From Lacrimispora xylanisolvens (GTDB lineage Bacteria > Bacillota > Clostridia > Lachnospirales > Lachnospiraceae), in the NCBI GenBank assembly GCA_017084465.1, contig CP070896.1, positions 1,736,001 through 1,800,000 on the forward strand: 64,000 nt of DNA, given 5' to 3'. Below are positions 31,718-41,352 of the stretch, piece after piece. How positions within the stretch are numbered: position 1 is the first letter of the stretch; the number at the start of each line of letters is the position of its first letter. The notes below the pieces were generated by a model, which did no database searches, was not told where the DNA came from, and saw only the letters and a list, made by a program, of their open reading frames with translations. A program made the position numbers and the translations under genes.

Positions 31718-32397
31718 TCATCTTCCTCCTTTGTCTCCTGCCAGCCGTTCTTTTCCACTTCATAGAGATACTTTGACAGTGCTGCAAGCGATACTGCCAT
31801 ATTCTCGTTTTGAACCAGTATATGGGGCGGTACAGTCAGATGAATGGGAGCAAAATTCCAGATGGCCTTCACTCCGCCTGCCACCAGCCTGTCACAGACC
31901 CCCTGGGCATATTCAGCAGGAACGGTAATAATCCCAATGTGTATATTCATACGCTGACAGAGGTTTTCCAGTTTCTCCATGGAAAGCACCATCTTTCCGC
32001 CGATTCTGGTATTCACCTTTCTTCCGTCAGCATCAAAAGCCATAACAATTTCAACCCCGTACTGTTCAAAGCCTTTATAGGAAAGCAGTGCTTTTCCTAA
32101 ATACCCCACACCTACCAGTGCTGCCTGATTGGTGTTATGAAATCCCAGAAATTCCTCCATATCTGCAATTAATTCCTTAATTACATATCCCATTTTGGGC
32201 TTTCCTGCTGTTTTGGCTACTAATGCCAGATCTTTTCGGACCTGAACCTCATTTAACTGAAGATCCAAAGCAATGGCGGGTGCGGAAATGGTTTCTAATC
32301 CATCGCTGCTTTTCTTTTCCAGATAATGATGATAAACGGGAAGGCGCTCCAGCGATTTTCTGGATATTCCTCCCACCATATGTCTCTTTTCTTCCAT
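31714..32397 (-). CDS. rex: Redox-sensing repressor Rex
   Basis: Senses the NADH/NAD ratio and represses fermentation genes. 227 residues. N-terminal winged HTH (ISRKSLERLPVYHHYLEKK; LDLQLNEVQVRKDLALV) and a Rossmann fold with GVGYLGKALL (about 90). Start at ATG 32397 (MEEKRHMVGG), which has GGGGGAAG upstream; the ATG at 32418 has no ribosome-binding site. Confidence 0.93.
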   Translation of the reverse strand: MEEKRHMVGGISRKSLERLPVYHHYLEKKSSDGLETISAPAIALDLQLNEVQVRKDLALVAKTAGKPKMGYVIKELIADMEEFLGFHNTNQAALVGVGYLGKALLSYKGFEQYGVEIVMAFDADGRKVNTRIGGKMVLSMEKLENLCQRMNIHIGIITVPAEYAQGVCDRLVAGGVKAIWNFAPIHLTVPPHILVQNENMAVSLAALSKYLYEVEKNGWQETKEEDD

Positions 32398-32457
32398 AAA
32401 ATCTTCCCCCAGTCTCATTTAACAAATAACAGATACCGGCAACCCTTTTGTCACTTT

Positions 32458-33510
32458 TTAATTGACTGTACCACGATCCTTCTGGTCAGTCAGAAACATG
32501 GCATCGCCAAAGCTGAAGAAACGGTATCTCTCCCGAACTGCTTCCTCATATGCATGAAGTACATGATCTCTCCCCGCAAGCGCAGATACCAGCATAATTA
32601 AGGTGGATTCAGGCAAATGGAAATTAGTAATCAGACAATCCAGTACCTTAAAACGATAGCCCGGATAAATAAATATTTCAGTCCATCCGCTTCCTGCCTT
32701 TAATATACCGTCTTCCGTTGATGCAGATTCCACGGTCCTGCAGCTAGTGGTCCCTACGCAGACGATCCTCCCCCCATTTCGTTTGGCATCATTAACCTTT
32801 TTTGCTTCCTCTTCTTCTACGATATAGAATTCAGAATGCATGTGATGAGCTTCTATCTCATCTACCTTAACCGGGCGGAATGTACCAAGTCCCACATGAA
32901 GTGTGACATGGGCAATCTCCACTCCTTTTTCCTGTATCTTCTCTAATAATTCTTTTGTAAAATGCAGACCTGCGGTTGGTGCGGCAGCAGAGCCTTCATT
33001 CTTGGCATAAACAGTCTGATACCGGTTTTTATCCTGAAGCTGGTGGGTAATATAGGGTGGCAGGGGCATCTGACCAAGCTGGTCTAAAATCTCTTCAAAA
33101 ATCCCCTCATAAGAAAACTGGATGAGACGGTTCCCTTCTTCCACCACGTCAATCACGGTTCCTTTTAAAAGTCCCTCTCCAAATGAAATGACAGTTCCGA
33201 CTTTTGCTTTCTTTCCCGGCTTCACAAGAGTTTCCCAGATATCATTCTCTCTTCTTTTTAATAGAAGAATCTCGATCTTTGCCTCAGTGCCTTCTTTTAC
33301 GCCAAACAGCCTTGCCGGAATCACCTTGGTATCGTTAATAACCAGACAGTCTCCCTTATTTAAGTAATCCAGTATATCTTTAAAATGTCTGTGTTCGATC
33401 TCTCCCGTATGCTTGTCCAGAACCAGCAGTCTGGAAGCCGACCGGTCCTCTAACGGATCCTGTGCAATCAGCTCCTGAGGTAAATCAAAATCAAAATCTC
33501 TGACGTTCAT
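32458..33510 (-). CDS. queA: tRNA preQ1(34) S-adenosylmethionine ribosyltransferase-isomerase
   Basis: Adds the epoxycyclopentanediol part of queuosine in the tRNA wobble base. 350 residues. [60 protein letters not shown] and [15 protein letters not shown] are family signatures. Start ATG 33510 rather than an upstream TTG-type extension. 60 bases upstream of rex. No tgt visible. Confidence 0.95.
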   Translation of the reverse strand: MNVRDFDFDLPQELIAQDPLEDRSASRLLVLDKHTGEIEHRHFKDILDYLNKGDCLVINDTKVIPARLFGVKEGTEAKIEILLLKRRENDIWETLVKPGKKAKVGTVISFGEGLLKGTVIDVVEEGNRLIQFSYEGIFEEILDQLGQMPLPPYITHQLQDKNRYQTVYAKNEGSAAAPTAGLHFTKELLEKIQEKGVEIAHVTLHVGLGTFRPVKVDEIEAHHMHSEFYIVEEEEAKKVNDAKRNGGRIVCVGTTSCRTVESASTEDGILKAGSGWTEIFIYPGYRFKVLDCLITNFHLPESTLIMLVSALAGRDHVLHAYEEAVRERYRFFSFGDAMFLTDQKDRGTVN

Positions 33511-33528
33511 AAAACTACTCTCCTTTAT

Positions 33529-33568
33529 CAAAAATGCTCCTCTGCAGGGTGCCACGCAGAGAAGCATC
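33529..33568 (-). terminator. Hairpin with U-tract upstream of queA
   Basis: Minus strand: ATGCTTCTCTGC, loop, GCAGAGGAGCAT, TTTT, located between the anchored protein stop and queA. Confidence 0.7.
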
Positions 33569-33572
33569 TGTT

Positions 33573-34376
33573 TTAATTATTGTTCGACTGGCTGGCTGAT
33601 TCACTGGTAAGTTCACCAGAGGACTCACTGGCTGATTCCCCAGTGGTTTCTGCAGCAGCTTCCGGCTCTTCTTCCCCTTTTTTTAAGGTATTATAAACTG
33701 CCAGAAGATTCTCATCGGACTTTAAAGCCTTCTCAAGACCTTCGTTTACCTCTTTTGCCATCTTTTGCACTTCATCAGACTGGTTTACTTCCTGCATAAA
33801 TTCAGACTCTTCTTTGCTGTTATCTGCAACCAGGTAGCAGCTTCCATCCGATGCAGTCTTTGCATAGCATACAATCAGGCTAGGAGCCATCGTCTCTGCC
33901 TGACGGAATTTCACATCAAATCTGGCATAAACCACATAGTCACCATCTGCAATTCCAGGTGTAGAAAAGCATTCCAGATTTTCAAAACTCTGATAGAATT
34001 TTACCTCTTCTTCCATTCTGGAAGCCAGCTGATCCAGGCTCTCTTCCCCGGTTTTACCGCCATAAGCTTTAGAAAGTGCGTCCCTGTCGCAGCTCTTTCT
34101 GGCGTTAAAATATGACTTCATTAAATCATTCAATTCGGGCACCGCATCCTTTTGCAGTGCAACTTTTACCTTCTGCGGCTGATTTTCATCGCTTTGCGGA
34201 GATGTACTCTCCGCCTTGGCAGAGACCGTTTCCGGCTCATTCGCGGGCTGTCCGGCTTTGTCCAAAACAACCACCGCCATGATCAGTATTACTGCAACCA
34301 ATGGTATGGCGAGAAACTTCAAAAACCGCCTGGTTTCCGCTTTCAGCCCATTCCATTTTCCTAATAAGTCCTTCAT
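33573..34376 (-). CDS. Membrane-anchored extracellular protein, unknown
   Basis: 267 residues, intact. Short basic cytosolic N-terminus, one helix (about 21-40, [18 protein letters not shown]) with no lipobox, a Ser/Glu linker, a globular region about 70-210 ([60 protein letters not shown]) and a low-complexity Ser/Glu/Ala tail ending in Asn residues. The domain resembles NTF2-like or lipoprotein stalk domains but I do not recognise it. Start ATG 34376 follows AGGAGG. Similar small proteins are common in Lachnospiraceae. Confidence 0.65.
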   Translation of the reverse strand: MKDLLGKWNGLKAETRRFLKFLAIPLVAVILIMAVVVLDKAGQPANEPETVSAKAESTSPQSDENQPQKVKVALQKDAVPELNDLMKSYFNARKSCDRDALSKAYGGKTGEESLDQLASRMEEEVKFYQSFENLECFSTPGIADGDYVVYARFDVKFRQAETMAPSLIVCYAKTASDGSCYLVADNSKEESEFMQEVNQSDEVQKMAKEVNEGLEKALKSDENLLAVYNTLKKGEEEPEAAAETTGESASESSGELTSESASQSNNN

Positions 34377-34450
34377 TAGACCTGACCTCCTGGAGAAACA
34401 ATCTCCTCTCTATTCTAACAAAAAAACAGCCAAAAATCAACAAATAACTC

Positions 34451-34479
34451 TTGCGCTTTAAAACAATCTATAGTAGAAT
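34451..34479 (+). promoter_or_regulatory. Promoter of tRNA-Arg
   Basis: TTGCGC, 17 bases, TAGAAT, ending 10 bases before the tRNA. Confidence 0.75.
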
Positions 34480-34488
34480 GTAAAAGAT

Positions 34489-34560
34489 GCATCTGTAGCT
34501 CAGTGGATAGAGCAGTGGCCTCCGGAGCCGCGTGCGTAGGTTCGATTCCTATCAGATGCA
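34489..34560 (+). tRNA. tRNA-Arg (anticodon CCG)
   Basis: Folds as a cloverleaf: acceptor GCATCTG/CAGATGC with discriminator A, D stem GCTC/GAGC, anticodon stem GTGGC/GCCGC with loop CTCCGGA (anticodon CCG, reads CGG), T arm with TTCGATT. CCA is not encoded. The AT-rich accessory patch begins directly downstream. Confidence 0.95.
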
Positions 34561-34584
34561 CTATAATTATATAGAATTATTAAC

Positions 34585-34614
34585 CAAAAATCCTTTCTTT
34601 AAAAGGGTTTTTTT
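34585..34614 (+). terminator. Weak terminator after tRNA-Arg
   Basis: AAAAATCCTTT, short loop, AAAAGGGTTTTTTT. Confidence 0.6.
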
Positions 34615-34681
34615 AGTTTACAGTTTCATCTCTTTAACCATATATATCCACTTAAACATATTTTTAATACTAAAAAATAAA

Positions 34682-34720
34682 AACCAGCCGATAACAAAGG
34701 GACTGTTACCGGCTGGTTAA
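34682..34720. terminator. Bidirectional terminator
   Basis: AACCAGCCGATAAC, 9-base loop, GTTACCGGCTGGTT: one bulge, 13 pairs. T-rich stretches follow on both strands (TTTATTTTTT). It closes the small-membrane-protein unit on the minus strand. Confidence 0.8.
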
Positions 34721-34739
34721 GTTTATTTTTTCATTACGC

Positions 34740-34986
34740 CTATGGCAATTTACCAAAGAATGCAACTATAAAAGCTGAAATAATGAGTAGTATAGAAAAT
34801 ACATATTTATAATTCTTTTTTTATACTAAGCATCCATATGAAACAAATCAGACTTGATATGATAACAATGTATACAGCCAGCATTTGCAAAAGACTGTTA
34901 TACAATTTATAATGATTTGCACTCCACATAATAATTGTAAAAACCGTAAATACAATCATGGAGATTGTTTTTATAATTTTATTCAT
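34740..34986 (-). CDS. Small three-helix membrane protein (frameshifted)
   Basis: About 81 residues after removing one base in the T7 run 34816-34822. Opens MNKIIKTISMIVFTVFTIIM, then LLQMLAVYIVIISSLICFIW, then (after the shift) YVFSILLIISAFIVAFFGKLP, giving three membrane helices and no globular part. ATG 34986 is one base after the stop of the secreted protein gene, without its own good ribosome-binding site, so it is translationally coupled. Size, topology and place recall immunity proteins of bacteriocins; this is an inference only. Confidence 0.6.
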
Positions 34987-34987
34987 A

Positions 34988-35653
34988 CTAATATGTACGA
35001 ACAGATGTTACCTGATGTGTAATTTTATATACTTGTCGTCTGCCCATTCTGGTTCTGTAATATTTTACGGTTTTTATGGATAATTTTAATCCATGATTAG
35101 AATCATTAGGGATCAGTAAAGTGCCGCCTCCTACAATTGTGCTGATAGTGCCAGTTATGCCACCAGCAATTTGTGCTCCAGGAACTTTTGTCAGTATTAA
35201 ACCCACAACTCCCGCTACAGTGGCCGTTGTACCTATGGTATCTCTAATTTCTGCATAAGAGATATATTCAGTACTATAAGATGATTCTGATTTTAAAGTA
35301 ATGCCGCCTTTGTTACCATGATTGCTTATATCAACTGTTTTACCCGTAATAGATGAGTAGATTGTATTAGATAATTTATCATATTTTAAATAATTTTCCT
35401 TACCTGTCTCCAGGTTTTTAATGGTAACTGTTCTCGTATTATCATCTTCTGCAACGGTTACAAGTTCTGAAGATCCTTGGGACTCTACCAACACCGAAGT
35501 ATCACCAAGTATTTCAATATTATCTTCCAGGTTTTCTGATAAAACTCCGGCTGTAGATTCAAAGTCACTTTCTGCAGCGGAGACAGGTGTAATAGTCAAT
35601 GCTGTCACGGTGGTTACAGACAATATGATAGCTAAAGCTTTTTTCAATCTCAT
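34988..35653 (-). CDS. Secreted protein with Gly-rich hydrophobic segment, bacteriocin-like
   Basis: 221 residues. Signal peptide MRLKKALAIILSVTTVTALT with cleavage near PVSAAES; a charged middle region (about 30-125); then a hydrophobic Gly/Ala/Thr-rich stretch (about 140-180: GTTATVAGVVGLILTKVPGA, AGGITGTISTIVGGGTLLIP) and a basic Tyr-rich C-terminus (KYYRTRMGRRQVYKI). A secreted protein with a membrane-active-looking segment and a coupled small membrane protein suggests a large bacteriocin-type pair (a family like geobacillin 26 comes to mind, from memory and unverified). Codon use and base content are more AT-rich than the neighbours, as for transferred DNA. Start follows AAGGAGAAAAAAC. 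Confidence 0.65.
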   Translation of the reverse strand: MRLKKALAIILSVTTVTALTITPVSAAESDFESTAGVLSENLEDNIEILGDTSVLVESQGSSELVTVAEDDNTRTVTIKNLETGKENYLKYDKLSNTIYSSITGKTVDISNHGNKGGITLKSESSYSTEYISYAEIRDTIGTTATVAGVVGLILTKVPGAQIAGGITGTISTIVGGGTLLIPNDSNHGLKLSIKTVKYYRTRMGRRQVYKITHQVTSVRTY

Positions 35654-35696
35654 GTTTTTTCTCCTTACATATCAATTAGTTATTACTAACTCTTGT

Positions 35697-35720
35697 ATGA
35701 AAATACGGCCGTGTTTTCAT
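35697..35720 (-). promoter_or_regulatory. 24-bp dyad operator at the start site of the secreted-protein unit
   Basis: ATGAAAATACGG followed directly by CCGTGTTTTCAT: 11 of 12 positions are symmetric around a GC core. It begins 4 bases downstream of the -10 box, covering the expected first transcribed bases, a classic repressor position. Confidence 0.6.
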
Positions 35721-35724
35721 TTCT

Positions 35725-35753
35725 ATTATAGTTCTTTTAAAATTTTATAACAA
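35725..35753 (-). promoter_or_regulatory. Promoter of the secreted-protein unit
   Basis: Minus strand: TTGTTA, 17 bases, consensus TATAAT. The rest of the 35654-36012 intergenic space is AT-rich and shows no further gene. Confidence 0.75.
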
Positions 35754-35954
35754 CAGTTTATCCCTTACATTATTCTTAAATAAAACCTGTATCATAGTCC
35801 ATAATTTATGTTATATTTTCTTTTTTTCGACATCACTCGACGTGTTTTGATACAATTATTTGATTAATATTTAATTTTTCATTAACATGCCTATTAAACC
35901 AAACAATATCATAGGTGCATCCCACTGTTTATTAAAAGATATATACATAAAAAT

Positions 35955-35989
35955 AAAGGCATCCCAAAAGTTTCATCTGGCATGCCTTA
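35955..35989 (-). terminator. Terminator of the 36.0-36.4 kb small gene
   Basis: Minus strand: AAGGCATGCC, loop, GGGATGCCTT, then TATTTTTAT. Confidence 0.7.
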
Positions 35990-36012
35990 TCACATTCTGA
36001 ATACTAAGTTAT

Positions 36013-36406
36013 TCAATTATAATCACTGCCCCCTTTGGTATGCAATACCCCTCCCTCAATGACAAATAGTCCATTCCTGCTTCTCATTACGGAATAATAC
36101 TCTTTTTGAGTTCCAGGTAAACCATACGCGATCTGAACCGTTTTCCAGTTGCTCCTGTATATATTACCTACTTTTACAACCTCAGGAATAGATTCCGTTC
36201 TGCTGACTTCCACCATATTCTTATTGTGTATCATATCAATATAATTATATCCGGTTACGGTTATGGACAATATGAGTCCCATAATTAAAGCCGGACAACC
36301 CGGTGAACATCAACCAGTCCCGTCCAATAAAGAATAGCATAAATAACAAAAGCATAACCACTAAATATAACACTCCATAAACTGTAATCCCAACAATATT
36401 AGTCAT
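36013..36406 (-). CDS. Small membrane protein, unknown (frameshifted)
   Basis: About 130 residues after removing one base of the C3 run 36299-36301. Two N-terminal helices (GVLYLVVMLLLFMLFFIG and LIMGLILSITVTGYNYI) and an about 75-residue exterior tail (VEVSRTESIPEVVKVGNIYR; VQIAYGLPGTQKEYYSVMRS). I do not recognise it. Start ATG 36406 follows GGGGGAAAAC. The second helix only appears once the frames are joined. AT-rich like its neighbour. Confidence 0.5.
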
Positions 36407-36445
36407 ATGTTTTCCCCCAGGATACAAATCATAATTAAGCTATGG

Positions 36446-36471
36446 TTCAATGGATATCTGATTGAATTATA
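36446..36471 (-). promoter_or_regulatory. -10 box and dyad of the 36.0-36.4 kb gene
   Basis: Minus strand: consensus TATAAT (36466-36471) merges into TTCAAT, 9 bases, ATTGAA (36446-36466) with GATATC in the centre. The -35 is weak. The dyad covers the start site, as in the neighbouring unit, but the sequence differs. Confidence 0.5.
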
Positions 36472-36608
36472 CCATATATTGCCTTAAAAAAACAGATATG
36501 TCGGGTAAAATATATCATTCTATCTATTTTTTAAGTACAAATAATATTATGTGTCATCCGAAAAGCATAACTAAATAATCATATTATTTTTTACTCCTCT
36601 CTAAACTC

Positions 36609-36651
36609 AAAAAAACGGGTGAAGACAGACCACGTCAATCTTCACCCGTTT
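36609..36651 (-). terminator. Terminator of the MMPL operon
   Basis: Minus strand: perfect arms AAACGGGTGAAGA and TCTTCACCCGTTT around a 13-base loop, followed by TTTT. Confidence 0.9.
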
Positions 36652-36675
36652 CATTATAATATTCCTTTTCTACTC

Positions 36676-38791
36676 TTAGCTAAAAATACCCGTAACTGCA
36701 TTCCACATCTTTGCAAATACATTCTTCACCCGCTGCCATACTCCCACATCCACAGGAGCCGGCTCAATATCTACCGCATTGGTATTTACATCATCTTCTG
36801 ATATTTCCTGTGACCTTAAGATAATCTGGATACTGGAAGGAGTCTGATTCTTGTCCGATGTAAAGGATACCATCTTATCATCTAAATTCATTTCCAGCAG
36901 ATTGCTGTCGTCTGCAATTTTATCCAGTTTCTCATCCAGGCTGTTTCTGATACTCTCATTGGCCCCTTTTAGCTTATTTGTGGTAGAGGAAGTTTCCGCC
37001 GCCTTTTCCAAAATATCTATCAAACCGTTTAAGGTATCCTTTGTACCGCCTTCCACCGCTGCCCGGTTGTTTTTCACGGTGTTTTGAACACTGCGGAACA
37101 GGGAAATCACCTGATTGGTTGACGAACTGATCTGTTCTACAGAAGCTGCCGTATCATCAAGCATTAAATCAAAAGCTGCCTTGTTATCATTTTTTGTTTT
37201 ATTTAAACTGACCACATCTCCAATGGTGGTATCGATATCGTATGTAATGGCTGCAAGCTTACTTACGACTGCCTTACTGTCTTTTACTCCTCCCTGAACA
37301 TCGATTCCGGATATTGTATAACGAACACTGGATAAGATGTTGTTCATGGAGTTTAAGATTTTGGATAATACAGCTGCTGTCTGAATCAGTGCAGTGGCAT
37401 TGGGGTTGCTCATGCCGGAAGCAGCTACCGACTGAAGCTGGGCACGAAGCTTGGCTACCGCATCTGCTCCCAGGGAAAACTCCAGGTCATCCAGCACATC
37501 ATTCATATCACCCATAAGCTGCTGCATACTCTCTGCCTGTTTTTTAAGATCTTCTGCACTTAATGCCTGAGACGGGGAAGCAGTTGAACCAAGCTTCTTT
37601 AAAACGCCCTGAATCGCATCAAGCTGTTGCTCAATATCTTTAATCTCACCTGTAATCTGATCTGCATCAGACTCCTCCAGGCCGCTTTGGAGATCCCCCA
37701 GGGAATCTTAAATCTCTTAAGGACGAAGATAGATTATAGAAATCTTCCCCGGAATCCTGAAGTGTCTCTACCAAAGTATTCATTTTGTTATTTACATCAT
37801 CAAGTCCCTGCTTATTGGCCATGATATCCGGCGCAAGCTGGCTGATCTTCTGATTGGCAGCTTCCAGACTGTCTATACTAGCATCTGTTTTTGAGATTAT
37901 TTCATCCTTTGATGCATCGAAGTTTTCTCTCGCCCCCTGCAGCTGGCTCAGTCCCTTTTTCGTTACATCCATACCGTTGCTGATATTGTGCAGCGTATCC
38001 AGCATTTCATTCATACCATCAAGCAGCTCGTCTGCTGAATCCTTAAATGTATCCTTTGCCTCTTTCACATCAGCAATATCACTGATCTGATCCAGGGTTC
38101 CCGGAACCATCATCATGATTACTCCGCTGGATTCAAAATCGTGAGAACTTATTTCAATATGAAATGTCTTTTCCTGACCTGGAACTGCTGCAAAAAGAAC
38201 AGCCTTATAAGTACCCAGAGACTGGATCTGTGCTCCGGGCGCTTCAACGGAATTGACATCTTCCATATCTACCATTGTAGCAACCTGTAAAAGCATATTG
38301 TTCTGATAATATATATTGGCATTCTTATTGGGAATGCAGTGAACGTCTATTTCTACCAGCCCATCCGCATGTAAAAGATCCTGGGCCTCTTTTGGTATAC
38401 CATTTAATTTATAGGAGATATCAAAATCCCATGGAAGAACCACTTCTCCGTTATTTAACTGGCATTCATAATAGAAACGGTCTTTTGTATCTTCCGGAAG
38501 CTGCCAGGTCACTGTATCTCCGTCAACAGCAGGCTCGGCATAATTAGACATATTGGTAATATCCTTGTAAGTTCCATAATCAGAAAAGGAACGGATTCCA
38601 TTTAATGTGACTCCTTTTACCACGCTGCTGTCAGTCTCTTTTCCGTAATAGTCCAGATTTACATATAGTGTTTCGTCCACAGATACAGCTGGCGGTCCTG
38701 CGTAAATATTTCCAGCCATATTAATACTGATCATTGAAGTGATGAGTGTCGCTGCTGTCAGCCGATATGCTGCGCTCCATTTACTTTTCAT
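36676..38791 (-). CDS. Exported coiled-coil partner of the MMPL transporter (frameshifted)
   Basis: About 704 residues after removing one base near 37704-37716. Signal peptide (RLTAATLITSMISINMAGNIYAG), an N-terminal beta-rich domain about 30-240 (TLYVNLDYYGKETDSSVVKG; VDGDTVTWQLPEDTKDRFYY), then a very long helical, heptad-like region about 250-640 (SADELLDGMNEMLDTLHNIS; SIDSLEAANQKISQLAPDIM; EEVSAAF-like stretches in the other half), ending VWQRVKNVFAKMWNAVTGIFS, an amphipathic tail. No closing membrane helix. ATG 38791 overlaps the transporter stop by 11 bases, so the two are coupled. It may span the cell wall as an adaptor for the transporter; unproven. Confidence 0.7.
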
Positions 38792-41079
38792 TGTTTTTCA
38801 CTTCCTCCTGTTCCTGCTTCTTATCTTCTGTGTCTATTTTCTGTCCACCTTCTGTTTTAACGTCTTTTGATTGTTCCGCTTCCAGCAAAGCTTTCTTTTT
38901 TTCAATTCTGTTCGCTTTCAACGCTTTTTTCTTTTCCATTACGGCCTGATGAGAAGCAACGATCTTTTGCCGTTTTCCTTCCTCCCACATCAGCACAGGA
39001 TCTGCCAGGGTTAAAAGAACCGGCAGCAGGAATAGAACCATAATTACACTGATAAAAGCACCCCTGCCAATTAAATGTCCAAGACCTGCAATGGCAGATA
39101 CCGATGAGATAAAATATAAACCGTATCCAACTATGGTTAAAATAGTTCCTGAAGTCAGGATAGAAAGTGCACTTTTGGAAACGGTGTGCTTAATGGCCCT
39201 TGCCTTTTCCGGATATTTTTTCTTCATATCCATATAGTTATTGGTCATCAGAATGGAATAATCCACCGTAGCACCCAGCTGAAGACAGCTGACAATTATA
39301 TATCCCAGATACAATATATCCTCTCCTTTAAAATAAGGAATTGCAAAATTGATAAATACAGCTACTTCAATGGGGATCAGAACAACAACAGGTATAATCA
39401 GTGACTTAAACGTAATCATAACTACCAGACCGACTCCCAATATGGAAAGAATATTTACAAAGTTATAATCTTCCGTGATAATGGTCTTGATATTCTGGGT
39501 AGATGGGATTACCCCTGTGATATAAGCCCCTTCCCGGATAATACTTATTTACAATGGCACTGATCTCATCCGAACATTGAAATGCAAAATCACTTTCATC
39601 AGAGGATTTTACATAGATCATAATTCTGCTGTAATCCTTAGTATGCAGCAGGCTGGTAATGCTTTTCGGTATGATCTTCTCCGGTATACCATCTGGTAAA
39701 GTGCCCGCCAGAGATGTAGCAGATCTCACATAGTCCAAATCTTTCAGTTCATCCGTCAGGTTTTTTTCCGTTACCATATTGGTATTGGGAACAACCGCAA
39801 GAATTAAATTACTCTTCCCAAAACGGCCGTTAATCTGCTGTTCATCGTAATATACCCGGGTACCCGGACTGGATCCCAATGCACCGTTACCAAATGTAAA
39901 CGCATTCATGTTCTGAGCTATAAAAGCCGGTATAACCACAAGTGCGATTGCAGTCAGAACACCATAACGCACTTTATGTACAAGTATTCCCAGCCCATGG
40001 AAGGATGGCATAAAAGAACGATGTTCTGTCTTCTTAATTCTGTCTCCCCAACGAAGCAACAGAGAAGGCATTAAAAACAGAACCGTTGCAAGACTGATTA
40101 CAATTCCCTTAGCCAGAACAAATCCCAGATCGTATCCAATAGAAAAGCGCATCAGCATCAGAACCAGAAAGCCGATAATGGTTGTTGCACCACTTGCCAG
40201 AATAGACGGTATGGATTTGTGAAGAGCATTGGTAATTGCCGTTACCGGATCGTCTCCCTTTTCCCGCTCCTTTGTAAAGCTGTCCAGAAGGAAAACCGAA
40301 TAATCCATGGCTACTGCCAGCTGTAAGATAGCAGCCACACTGAACGTGATAAATGATATAGTACCAATCATTAAGTTGGTTCCCATATTAATGATGATTG
40401 CAATTCCCATAATCATCAGGAAGAGAAATGGTTCAAACCATGAAGTGGTCGTTGCGCACAATACCAGTGCAATCATTACGACTCCCATAGCCATGGCAAT
40501 ACTGATTTCTCTGGTTAGGGTCTCATTTAACGATTTGTTCTGAACCGCCGATCCCATGAAATAGCCTTTGTCGCCTGTCATCTTCTGCATCTGGCTGATT
40601 GCAGACTTGGTGAGACTGCTGGAATCCCCTTCTTTAAAAATGATATCCATAACAGCATAATTGTCCTTATAGTAATCCTGGATATCATCGTAGTTAATAA
40701 ATATGTTCGCTTTATAAACATCGGTGGTGGTATCTGCCCACATCACCATATCCACACCGTCTATATCCGCAATCCGGTCCTTATAGGCCTTTGCTTCATA
40801 TAGAGTAACAGGGCCAACCATCACCCTTGCCGTACCTGGATATCCAAATTCTTCTTCCATTACATTAAGGCCTTTTTTCGCTGGTGCCCAGTCGGGAAGA
40901 TATTCACTCAGATCATAGTTAACATGAACAAAGCAGGCGCAGACAACAGATATAATTACTGCCAGCGCAAAGAGTTTTTCAATTCGTCTGCCGTTCTTAA
41001 CGATCAGTTCAATAAGGCCCGAATGTCTTTTCTTAGGCCCGCTTTCATGAAGCTGTTTATTTTTTTCTTTTGTTTTCAC
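38781..41079 (-). CDS. MMPL/RND family transporter (frameshifted)
   Basis: Large membrane transporter of about 765 residues after removing one base at C3 39533-39535. Two similar halves, each with an extracellular loop and a helix block: first half AMAMGVVMIALVLCATTTSW and ILQLAVAMDYSVFLLDSFTKE (Asp-Tyr-Ser proton-relay motif), second half LGATVDYSILMTNNYMDMKKK (matching motif). MMPL proteins export lipids or hydrophobic drugs by proton motive force. The basic C-terminal tail is cytosolic. Start GTG 41079 preceded by GGGTGAGG is preferred over GTG 41088. The exported coiled-coil gene follows. Confidence 0.87.
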
Positions 41080-41184
41080 TGTCCTCACCCTTTATTCGTC
41101 TTTTCAGTGTATACAATAATACCATTTTCCAAATTTGTAATTATACAATCTTTTTAAGTTGAATGATTTTTCGACAAAATTCCA

Positions 41185-41229
41185 AATATGTCTAAACATA
41201 TTGTCATTTTTTATCAACTAATGTATAAT
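41185..41229 (+). promoter_or_regulatory. Promoter of the DUF5688-like gene with dyad operator
   Basis: TTGTCA (41201-41206), 17 bases, consensus TATAAT (41224-41229). A dyad AATATGT, 4 bases, ACATATT (41185-41202) ends on the -35. It lies between this gene and the divergent MMPL operon and could control both. Confidence 0.6.
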
Positions 41230-41352
41230 GGAATTAATTTTATTGCTTATCCATCTGCATATCTGGTAATCATATCTAATCCAATTTTCAACTAATGTGC
41301 TGTATCTCGTATCATGCGATTTACATAAATCAAATCTAAGGAGGTATACAAT

